Shown piece after piece: positions 53,672-62,496 of a stretch of DNA of 64,000 bases. The notes under the pieces are model-generated. The model saw nothing but the letters and a program-made list of their open reading frames with translations, made no database searches and had not been told where the DNA came from. Origin of the DNA: Mesostigma viride (Eukaryota; Streptophyta; Mesostigmatophyceae; Mesostigmatales; Mesostigmataceae); NCBI GenBank assembly GCA_009746045.1, contig RPFO01000406.1:2948872-3012871 (forward strand), written 5' to 3'. The position numbers and the translations under genes were made by a program. Position 1 is the stretch's first letter. Each line of letters starts with the position of its first letter.

Positions 53672-56077
53672 TGCCTGCTGCACGGTATGCACTTGCCATG
53701 TGCCAGAACGGCAGGCAGGCACGCGGGACCAGAAGAAGCATCACAAGTAAATGGCACAGCATGCATAAAAATGTATAATAGACCTTTAGTGTTGAACATG
53801 TGTACAGCAGAGCGCGTCTCCAGTAGAATCTCACTCCCCCGTGTGGGGAGCAAAGGTGACGAAGCACTGCGCGGGCATGTGCACACCGTCTTGCCCACTC
53901 TCGGGACAAGAAGGTTTTCCCGCCCTCAGTGCTGCTCAACTTTGACTCCCGGCCAGCTGCGGATCTAATAAGGCACAGTTCCTTTGGTAGCACGCAAGCT
54001 CTCTCCAGGACACCGGACACCCCCTGCATGGTCGCGTACTTCCGCCCAGCGGCCAGCACGCAGCAGCTGAATATGTCGCGAGCTGTGGCCCACCTTCCTC
54101 CGCAATAAGCAATCCCCAGAGAAGCCTATAAGATTTATTCGCAGGGGGAGACCTGTACATCAACGTACAAGGTGTGGGTGCGGGTCCCCCAAGTGAGCCA
54201 CTGGCCAAATGATAGCTGCCTTGGATACATGCGCCAACGCCCACGGGCTAATGTGACCTCTTATATGATGGATTTAGGTCTCTGCGATGTATATTATGTC
54301 CCTCAATCGGTATGGCCTAGGTGGCCGGATGCGACCTAGACTGCACCGCTAGCTTAGTATGGCTCAGCCTACTAATTGTCATGCTCAGTTTTGTCAGTCA
54401 ATGCACCTGGCCTGTATGCGGTCTCCTGCACACTTCCGTCTTAGTGCACAGTAGATGCCAGACTCTAGCCTTGTGAGTAGTGTTGATTCAAACAATACAT
54501 GATTTCAACTGTGGCTTGCCTTCAGACATGAGGGAAGACGGGCGTCTCTGCCCCCTTGTTGTTGTGCAACAAACAGGCTGGATGTGTGGGAAGCACTAGA
54601 AGTGCTCCGGCCACGACCTTCCCAAATGGGACTGATGGGCGAGCCCACTAAATTACCTCCATTGTTGTGATCGTCCGGGGTTTGGATTTATCGACCCCCT
54701 CGATTTTGGAGGCGCATGTAGTGCTAGTAACTGGATTGGTTATATAACATATCCATGTTTATCATATATGCACCCGGGCTGACTCTGTCGCGACCCATGC
54801 GGTCTAGATCCCTCCCAGGCCTGGCACCTGGGCCGGCAGCGATGTTGCTGCGAGTCGTAGTTTTGTGATGTAGTTAGTTGTACCTTGTCCAGCTGGCGTG
54901 ATCCTTGCATGCCCGTGTCAAATTACTATTATTTTCTTTAGGGTTCTTCTGCTTTTCGGGGTTTTCCTTATGTTGCTTGCCAATATCACCTCCGTAATTC
55001 ATCATTCTCAATGAATATATGCTTCCAAGGATCAGAATATGCTTGGGGTTTGTGAGAATGTGGGTGGCCGTAGCTTGGCTGGCCAGTATGCCACGAGAGC
55101 ACATGGTCAGGAGGGGGGACATCCAGCCAAAACAGCACACTCCGTCACTGGTCCGGCGCGGCACCTCGGGACGTGAAGCGAGCACCCAAAACGGGGGAAA
55201 ACGTGTCCGGCGGCAGAATTTTGGCGACGGAGTGCACTCCGGTCGAAATTTGGAGGGCGGCGCCACGGAAAAGTTTCAGGAGTGCACTCTTCCCGCCGGT
55301 CCAGCGCCTGGTTTTAGGAAAAGGAGTGCGCTCTGGTGATCCCGCTAGCTCGGTCCGGCGTTTGCAGGAACCCGCTTTGGCCCTGCTGTACTAATTACAA
55401 CTTACGCTGATCGGACTTACCAAGTATTGGTTGATTCTAGGAAGACGTATCAACTTTCAGGCAGGCGTCAGGTTGTTGTTGTTGATTCTGACACAAGACC
55501 TGGCGTCAGGCATCGAATTTTCCGCCGGCTTGACGTTGGATCTTGCAAGTTGCAAACCACCATTCCACCAGGATTGCACCAACAACCAGCCTGAAGCCGG
55601 AGCACTGCAGTACAAATTGTTGAACAATCATTGAACTGCTTCTACTGGGAGCCTATGCTAATATTATCGCTTACTAAGAGCGATAGTACCACCGATACTA
55701 AATATATCCGGCCCTCGGCCACTATAGAACTCTCTGCTGCTAACTGCGGCGTGGGACACAACAACACTGACTAAGAGCTTCTACTAAGAGATGCTGTAAA
55801 TAGTGCCACGTGGACATCGTACAACCAACGTAGCTCGTAGCACACTCCCAAAGTTGCCGTTTTCGATCTGGCGCAGCCTTTTGGCTGACAGAGCGCACTC
55901 GGCCATTTTTCACTTTGGCTGGCGCTGGGCCGCACGGTAGGCCATGCAGACGAGGAAGCGCGCTCTTGTGCGATTTAAGGGGGGGATGTCCCCCCTCCTA
56001 CATGGTCAGGCCCAGACATCGATCTGGACGTACGCTCAATTCCTAGTCTGCGGCTGTTTTAGGCGTATTACTAATCA
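53672..56077. other. Gene-poor spacer
   Basis: About 2.4 kb. Only short ORFs are present (up to 130 codons at 54874-55266 minus, low complexity in part, no family recognised). Two stretches containing a GGAGGGGGGACATC motif or its complement, with CATGGTCAGG nearby (about 55100 and 55985), may be remnants of one repeat in opposite orientation. No RNA gene is seen. Confidence 0.4.
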
Positions 56078-56348
56078 CTACACACAGATCTCGAATGATT
56101 TATCTAGTACCAAATCCGAAAGGCTTGCATCACTCCCCGGAAAGGAGAACTTTTGCGGATGACTGAAGGTGTCAGTTGGCGATGCCCTAGGATCCGGAGA
56201 CGTCCGTCCTATAGTCAGCAGAATTGGTGCAAGAGGTCCCCAGTTCGATTCCGGCCTGGATTCATTTGCAGATCGCGTTTTTCCGCGTTTTCCGCGGACC
56301 GGCACTGAACGCAAATGGTTTTCACCTTTGCGGCGTGCCAAATCAGTA
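56078..56348 (+). repeat. Left arm of a 270-bp inverted repeat with tRNA-like core
   Basis: The arm is repeated in inverse orientation at 57679-57948 with roughly 90% identity by eye (shared TTTATCTAGTACCAAATCCG, GGAGAACTTTTGCGGATGAC, AACGCAAATGGTTTTCACC). The core at about 56203-56265 has a TATAGTCAGC A-box-like stretch and AGTTCGATTCCGG, close to a polymerase III B box, but no complete tRNA cloverleaf. A tRNA-derived SINE, or terminal repeats of a larger element, would both fit. Confidence 0.6.
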
Positions 56349-56613
56349 TTACTAATCGCCACTTTGAACAAGCTAGCACTGATATAAACTTGCACACGGT
56401 GGCATTATTACAGGGTAGGCTTCCGCTGATTGTCTCGAGCGATGCTTATTACAGCGCAGTAGGCAAGCACACATATATATTAAAAATATAATTACTTACA
56501 GCAGAGTGAAATCACTCAAACCAAAGCAAACGCCCAGCTATAAACCTATATACAGAGCCATGTCAAAGCTCTATACTACGATAAGACCAATGGAAACGCC
56601 TAACGGGAGGAAC

Positions 56614-57462
56614 CTAATAGCCCTGCTGCACCGCAAAATCAGCCCGCGTACGGCGGAGCATGATGTCAGCCATGGCCCGAGTCAGCGCCACCGACAAGCG
56701 CTGACGCCAATATGACGTCCAGGTCCGCGCCGACCATGGGGCCCGCTGGCCCTCCAGGTCCAGCCGGTCCTCCCGGAGCCGGCAACACTCCTTGAAGAAG
56801 GCGGAGGTCAGGGGCCCCATGGCCCCAAACTCCTCCAGGACAAAGGGCACCACACGATGGTGCCCGACGTCGCCGTAGGCCAGGAGCTTGGCCCGCTCCG
56901 CCCGGTCCGCCGTGTAACCTGCCGTGAGGGAGGCCCCAGCCACGTGGCTAAGAGCCAAGGGCCGCGCCACCGAAACGTCAATAAGCAGATGCCGGCCACC
57001 CCCCTCAAAGTCCAGCACCACGATGTCAGGCCGGTGGTTGGGGGAATAGAAGGCAGCGCCATCCGCATCCTCGGACCGGATGTTCGCGTGGGGGAAAACC
57101 GACCGAATCATGGCGAGCACCACCGTCAGGAGGACAGTGTGCAAATACAAATACCAATTCTGATTCTGTTGGCCCCCCATGCAGGCAAGGTAGTGAGTCC
57201 CCGTGGGATCCAGCGGCTGCCCACAGCTACCACAAGGCCGCCCGGCCGGAACAAGAGGCTGCGGGGCAAATAGCTGGTGCCGGAGCGCCACCGAGTAGTG
57301 GCTGGGAGCCAAGGCGAATGGGGGGGCCATGGGCACACATATATACAGTATGGTACAAGATGAGTTTGGTCCAGTTGCGCTAGGCTCCGATGGTCCTGCC
57401 CTTTGTGTTTTAGACTCCTGCACAAACGCCCAGCTAACCCGTTGAATGAGTCTGTATGGCAA
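56614..57462 (-). pseudogene. LINE (non-LTR retrotransposon) C-terminal domain fragment
   Basis: 282-codon ORF. It resembles the region after the RT domain in many algal, plant and oomycete LINE ORF2 proteins. Features are a C-x2-C finger (CGSCGQPLDPTGTHYLAC with downstream His and Cys) and then a restriction-like nuclease signature HRPDIVVLDF ... HLLIDVSVARPL (PD-x-D/E-x-K-like). The AERAKLLAYGDVGHHRVVPF and EEFGAMGPLTSAFF segments follow family spacing. No reverse transcriptase lies upstream within the inverted-repeat flanks, so this is a 5'-truncated remnant. The ATG at 57462 is probably not a native start. Confidence 0.65.
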
Positions 57463-57678
57463 TAAGTTAAGCTTACAACACGAACAACACGCATGCGTAT
57501 AATTGCCTCAGTGACTCAATCAAGAACACAGACGGAATGCTGCAATTAAAATGCACCGAGGGAGTAATAATGTGCTTCAGTCGGCCATCAGCACAAGTGG
57601 CATCCCAGGTGCAGCGCCATGAGGGCTTAATGATTATTATGATTTCTGTACGTGGGCAAACAAAGCGGGTTTATATTC

Positions 57679-57948
57679 TGATCAGACACTCCGCAAAGGT
57701 GAAAACCATTTGCGTTCAGTGCCGGGCCGCGGAAAACGCGGAAAAACGCAATCTGCAAATGAATCCGACCGGAATCGAACTGGGGACCTCTCGCACCAAT
57801 CTTGCTGACTATAGGACGGACGTCTCCGGTTACCATGGCATCGCCAACTTACACCTACAGTCATCCGCAAAAGTTCTCCTGTCCGGGGAGTGATGCAAGC
57901 CTTTCGGATTTGGTACTAGATAAATCACTCGAGATCTGTGTGTAGGAT
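57679..57948 (-). repeat. Right arm of the 270-bp inverted repeat
   Basis: Inverse copy of 56078-56348, including the tRNA-like core (about 57760-57825). Differences include GGACAGGAG for GGAAAGGAG and AGCAAGATTGG for AGCAGAATTGG. Together the two arms bracket the LINE fragment. Confidence 0.6.
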
Positions 57949-58359
57949 TACTACACACGTGTCTGCACGCGAGACTTGTTCAGCGGGTTATATACATACG
58001 ACTGGCTATAGATATTGTTTCCGCATTCCCCGCCTCCCCCGCTTGTGGGGTACGTGTAAGGCTGGACCATCTACGCTGCTCCTCACAGGTCTTTGGCACC
58101 ATTGCGTGATAAGCTGGAGTTCCTCAAGCAACACAAGCGGCTTGGTGCAGGGACCTCCTACACGCTGGACGACGACTTGACCATGGCGCAGCGACGGGAG
58201 CTCTGGCCGACGTACCTACCTCCAGCTCCGGCAAGCAGCAGGGAAGAAGCCGGTTTACTGGAGGGGGCGGGCTGCCATCTACGTCGACCACAAGCCATGG
58301 CAGCTAGGTGCAACAATGTACCCCAGCAACCCGCCAAGGGGAAACATATAAGTGTAGCA
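57949..58359. other. Short spacer, no gene supported
   Basis: About 410 bp. A 91-codon ORF (58093-58368) ends in the adjacent microsatellite and resembles nothing I recognise. Confidence 0.4.
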
Positions 58360-58757
58360 TTAAATTAAATTAAATTAAATTAAATTAAATTAAATTAAAT
58401 TAAATTAAATTAAATTAAATTAAATTAAATTAAATTAAATTAAATTAAATTAAATTAAATTAAATTAAATTAAATTAAATTAAATTAAATTAAATTAAAT
58501 TAAATTAAATTAAATTAAATTAAATTAAATTAAATTAAATTAAATTAAATTAAATTAAATTAAATTAAATTAAATTAAATTAAATTAAATTAAATTAAAT
58601 TAAATTTAAATTAAATTAAATTAAATTAAATTAAATTAAATTAAATTAAATTAAATTAAATTAAATTAAATTAAATTAAATTAAATTAAATTAAATTAAA
58701 TTAAATTAAATTAAATTAAATTAAATTAAATTAAATTAAATTAAACTAAATTAAATT
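58360..58757. repeat. (TTAAA)n microsatellite, about 80 copies
   Basis: Pure pentanucleotide array, interrupted once near 58605 (AAATTTAAATT) and near its right end (AAACTAAATT). The right flank, TTATAGCATGACTCCGTTGG, is the inverse of the SINE-like 3' end seen at 7861-7880, so the array looks like the expanded tail of a minus-strand copy of that element. Confidence 0.95.
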
Positions 58758-59070
58758 ATAGCATGACTCCGTTGGGAGATCATGTAGCACATATTCCTTG
58801 CTGGATGGATGGAGGTGGGCGCCGAAAGCCGCGTAATCGAACTAACTCTAAGCTATCTAGACTAGAAAATACTACTAACTACACTACTCAGCAAAGCGCC
58901 CCTTCCGCTTGGGAGGGGGCTTGCCCACAGGGGCTGGCGTGTGAGCCTGGACAATGTTCTGCCACCGCTTCTTGTTCTACATAGCAGCTAGTAGTCCAAA
59001 GAAGAGAGATCGAGGGAGTGAATGCGGTGTTCAAACTGAGCTGGGACCACTACTGAGGTCGGCCAGCAGC
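58758..59070 (-). mobile_element. Probable SINE-like copy, body to the right of its (TTAAA)n tail
   Basis: The first 70 bp (ATGACTCCGTTGGGAGATCA, then GTAGCACATATTCC and TTGCTGGATGGATGGAGGTG) match the inverse of the right part of the array inverted repeats (2207-2279). The rest, to the LTR at 59071, is not recognised, and no target duplication could be assigned. Confidence 0.4.
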
Positions 59071-59652
59071 TGTTACGTCCCAGCCCAGACACACCTAGCC
59101 TGAGCTACGTAGCGAAAGACCCTTCTTGCCGGAATTAGGAATAATTCAAGGTAGCCTAAAGTAGGTTGCGCTTCACGACGTGAGTCGTGAGATATCTGGC
59201 ATCACGGCTTGATGCCAAGCTAATTAGTACACACTTATATTGGCTAGCAACACCAATTACAAATGGATAATTGCCCCGGGTTCAATGTGTAGGCGTATTC
59301 GCACTTATCATTCATCAAACCAAGAGGACGAGACTCTCGTCCTCGGACCAATTTAACCTAGGTTGATTGCGGCGCAGATACACGCCAATTTCCCTGGACC
59401 AATCCAAGCCAATCATTCCACGTAGGATCCGGGCCGACATCGACCCTCAACTACAGGATCCACGCCTAGTACTACAGATAGACTCAGAACTGGCGCGGCG
59501 CCACCGCACCGGCCCCTAAAAGGCAACCTAGGACCAAAATAACTAGTCCAATTCACACAATAGTCAATGTCCATAAAACTTAGTACAACGGCCACAAGGC
59601 CTTAGTAATTTATTCCATTGTTACGTCCGACCTAAAGGGCCGGGACGTAACA
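59071..59652 (-). repeat. 3' LTR of the Ty3/gypsy element
   Basis: 582 bp with ends TGTTACGTCCC and GGGACGTAACA, an 11-bp inverted terminus with canonical TG...CA. In element orientation it is directly preceded by GTGGGGGGGAGGAG (59653-59666), a typical polypurine tract. Confidence 0.85.
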
Positions 59653-60162
59653 CTCCTCCCCCCCACGGGGGTCGGTAGTCCCTACCGTACAAAGGTAAAT
59701 AGGATCACACAACAAGACTACTATAAGAGTACTATGTCCCGACCTCGGTTCACCCGCAGTCAGTAATGCCAGTTCCTCTAGAGGTCGATACACATGCCCA
59801 ACCCTGACGTAGTAGCCAAAACTTTGGGGATTGGACTCCGCTATCCATCCCGAAACTGAACTATTTACTCTAGCGTCCGCCGCTAGTAGTCCGCCGCTGC
59901 TGCTGGGCCTCAAGGAGAGCCCGTCGCCCCGCGGGGTCATGATATGAGTCATCACCCCTGGATGCGCACATAGGTCCACCTCGAAGGCGATCTGATATGG
60001 GGACGTCTTCTGCCGACCCAACCGGGACAGCGCCACCCACGTGCCCTGGGGCCACATGGCCAGGAACCCAGCGAGATACTGGGGGTGGGTAAAGAGAAGG
60101 GTCAGCGCCGACCAATCCGCCACCCCACAGCGGTGATCACGAACAAACTTCACCCCCATCAT
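59632..60162 (-). CDS. Extra ORF C between pol and LTR of the gypsy element
   Basis: 176 codons; the stop lies 20 nt inside the LTR. No recognised domain; hydrophobic and aromatic stretches (WSALTLLFTHPQYLAGFLAM) stand out. It probably belongs with ORFs A and B to one coding region broken by frame changes: 60343-60137 is open in a third frame and overlaps it. Confidence 0.4.
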   Translation of the reverse strand: MMGVKFVRDHRCGVADWSALTLLFTHPQYLAGFLAMWPQGTWVALSRLGRQKTSPYQIAFEVDLCAHPGVMTHIMTPRGDGLSLRPSSSGGLLAADARVNSSVSGWIAESNPQSFGYYVRVGHVYRPLEELALLTAGEPRSGHSTLIVVLLCDPIYLCTVGTTDPRGGEECYVPAL

Positions 60163-60210
60163 AAAACCTCGGTGCGCACGTGATCCTCAAGGATGGTCGC
60201 CCTGGGGCCC

Positions 60211-61629
60211 CTACAATGTCCGGCACCACCCGTTCCAGGAAGGCACGCCCTTCCGCCGGGGCCACCTTGGGCGGCGTAACCACGTGCCCCACTCCATCCA
60301 CCTGATACCTCCAATCCCACCAATCCTCGGTACCGAACCGCACCGTGTGCCCACCGTCCGGGGAAAACGAAGGTCGTCAGGTTGCGGCAAGGGCAGCGGC
60401 GCCTGTGGGAAGAAGGTGATCTCGAGTTGTTCCCAGTAAGCACCACGGTCAACCGCGCACCAAGGGCCCGCTTGAAAAACCAAAGGGGCGGGCAGGTGCA
60501 TACCAGGAGGGACCGGGAACAAGGGTCCCTCGAACACCACACACAACTTCTCCGTTCGAGGCCCCGGCCCACCGTGTCTTACGGTCCTCCCCGGAATGGT
60601 TCGTATGAAGTCCCCCAACGACCACTCCTCATGTGAGGCTGCCCGGGAAGCGGCCTCGTAGCCTACTGAGGTGGCGACTGAATGATCGCCCTGGCGCCCG
60701 AGCTGGTCCAACATCCGCTGTATGAGACCCTGCCCTGATTGCACCGCCGCCACGAGCGTCTCAAGGGTAACCACGGGCTCCGCCGGCACCATGACACCCG
60801 CCACGCTGGGACCCTCCGCGGCATTCCGACGGTATGTAAGCACGGTCCCTCCGCGGGAAGGTGCGAGTGTCGATCCGAGGTAGCGGTGGGTCTGCTGGGT
60901 CCCTCCGCAGGACGTGACATCGACGATCCGGCCTGGGCAGGCCGGTGACGAGGCTCCAAGGAGACCAAGAAGTTGGGCTCCGGTGGGACCTCTTCCACTC
61001 GGGAGCGAGGCTCCAGGGAGACATGGAAGGTAGTCTCTTCTTGGCCCGCATCGGGGGGGTGCAGCGGGAACCTCATCAATCGGCTCCTCTCTAGCCGGCC
61101 GTTCGGCCCTGGCCACCGCGGTCTCTGTCGGATCCGTTCGCCGTCGCCGATTCTCTCGCTCTTGCTCCAACTCCACCGCCGACCCCCACGTGCGCTCCCA
61201 TTGCCGATCCTCTGGTCGGCGAGGTGGTGGTGACGCTTGGCGAGCGGGGCGTACATCAGTCCCGGAGTCCGAGTGGGAACGCGAACGGGAGGGCGGGGAT
61301 GGCGAGCGACGACGTGCCGGCCCCTCCGGACCACGTCGAGGAGCGGCTTGGCTGCATGCCCCCACCCCATCCGGTAGCCCTCGGAAGACTCCGCGTCTCG
61401 CGCCCTGAAGGTCGCCCCCAGCCCGTCGCCGGCGGTGGCGCCTCATAACGAGGCACAGGACGGCTTCTTCCGCCGCTCCCCTGGGAACCCCGAGAAGGCG
61501 GATCCCGCGGAGGGGAACGAGAGGGAGGGTGTGGAGGATGGTCGTCGTCGGAACCGGAGTCATACCCTCACTCCCATCATCCTGGTCCTCATCATCCATC
61601 GCCACGATGCGATCCAGAGCCTGCCGCAA
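60211..61629 (-). CDS. Extra ORF B between pol and LTR of the gypsy element
   Basis: 472 codons rich in Arg, Pro, Ser and Gly. The C-terminal third is more ordered (SLGDFIRTIPGRTVRHGG, PVPPGMHLPAPLVFQAGPW). No zinc knuckle, transmembrane segment or known fold is recognised. A frame change near 60360 seems to divert the reading into another open frame. Confidence 0.45.
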   Translation of the reverse strand: MRQALDRIVAMDDEDQDDGSEGMTPVPTTTILHTLPLVPLRGIRLLGVPRGAAEEAVLCLVMRRHRRRRAGGDLQGARRGVFRGLPDGVGACSQAAPRRGPEGPARRRSPSPPSRSRSHSDSGTDVRPARQASPPPRRPEDRQWERTWGSAVELEQERENRRRRTDPTETAVARAERPAREEPIDEVPAAPPRCGPRRDYLPCLPGASLPSGRGPTGAQLLGLLGASSPACPGRIVDVTSCGGTQQTHRYLGSTLAPSRGGTVLTYRRNAAEGPSVAGVMVPAEPVVTLETLVAAVQSGQGLIQRMLDQLGRQGDHSVATSVGYEAASRAASHEEWSLGDFIRTIPGRTVRHGGPGPRTEKLCVVFEGPLFPVPPGMHLPAPLVFQAGPWCAVDRGAYWEQLEITFFPQAPLPLPQPDDLRFPRTVGTRCGSVPRIGGIGGIRWMEWGTWLRRPRWPRRKGVPSWNGWCRTL

Positions 61630-61657
61630 CGAATACTGCCCTTCTCGCAGGCATTTT

Positions 61658-62293
61658 TCACCCCGTAGCGCCCCTCTGGCGGAAGATACCGGGGGAAGTG
61701 GTATTCCAGCAGCTTCCGCACTGGGGTGGAAGTAAGAGGAGAAGGAGCCGTGGGAATGCCAGGCCCGCTTCCAGCGTGTTCATGCACCCGTGACAGGCGC
61801 ATTCCCGCTCATGTGTTTCCCAGTCGGTCCCAACCACCACACCGTTGCGCGCAGCCGTGCGGGTCTCGATCCGGAATCTCACGTTGCGCCGCACGAACCC
61901 TCGAAAAGTCTCCATCTGCACAGGGCCGACTCGCGCCATGATAGAATCAGCGCGGAGGTGCGACGGCATTTGATTACGACGACGCCGTCGTCGTTCCACC
62001 AGGGCTTCCCCCTCCCGACCGTAGTCACGCAAGAACACCCGGGGATTGAACGTCTCCTCGTGCAGCTCCTTTACCAGCTCCAACGTACGCGCGTCCGGTG
62101 CTCCAGGCCTTGACGAGGTTTCTTGCCGGCGCTCGCGACTAGAGGAGGGCCCCGTCTGTCCGCCACCATCTCTCGAGCCCCCGGCCCCTGGTGCATCCCT
62201 TCGGACCGCAGGCTCTCCACGAGCTATCTGCGTCCTTACCCCCGCTTCCGGTTCTGGGACCTCCGGATCGTCGGGTATATCCATGTCGACCAA
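61658..62293 (-). CDS. Extra ORF A between pol and LTR of the gypsy element
   Basis: 211 codons starting 200 nt after the pol stop. The N-terminus is acidic and disordered. The middle contains HERECACHGCMNTLEAG, a C-x-C-x2-C cluster that may bind metal. The last 35 codons look out of frame, because 61802-61560 is open in the neighbouring frame with a more protein-like sequence (LLEYHFPRYLPPEGRYG). Function unknown; the position is that of env or accessory genes in other LTR elements. Confidence 0.45.
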   Translation of the reverse strand: MVDMDIPDDPEVPEPEAGVRTQIARGEPAVRRDAPGAGGSRDGGGQTGPSSSRERRQETSSRPGAPDARTLELVKELHEETFNPRVFLRDYGREGEALVERRRRRRNQMPSHLRADSIMARVGPVQMETFRGFVRRNVRFRIETRTAARNGVVVGTDWETHERECACHGCMNTLEAGLAFPRLLLLLLPPQCGSCWNTTSPGIFRQRGATG

Positions 62294-62496
62294 ATCCCCC
62301 TCACTGGACTCCCCATCTGCACCCGGAATCCTGCGTCAGCAGCCTCCACGGCGCCGACGGAGTCTGGTCTCTGGGAAGCGCCTCCGCGGCGTCCCCCTGT
62401 ACAGCCCACACACAAGATGTCAGGGCGTTAGTCGACGCGTACCAAATACCTGGCTCACGCACCACCCTCACCCTACACCCTACCGGCTGTGGTCTG

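Noticed and set aside
54874-55266. 130-codon minus-strand ORF as a gene
   Set aside because: No domain, poor composition and no splice or neighbour support.
56203-56265. Functional tRNA gene
   Set aside because: Only A-box-like and B-box-like stretches are seen. The anticodon arm and a paired acceptor stem cannot be drawn, and an inverted second copy points to a repeat.
58360-58757. Telomeric repeat
   Set aside because: (TTAAA)n is not a known telomere motif, is internal, and adjoins a retroposon 3' end.
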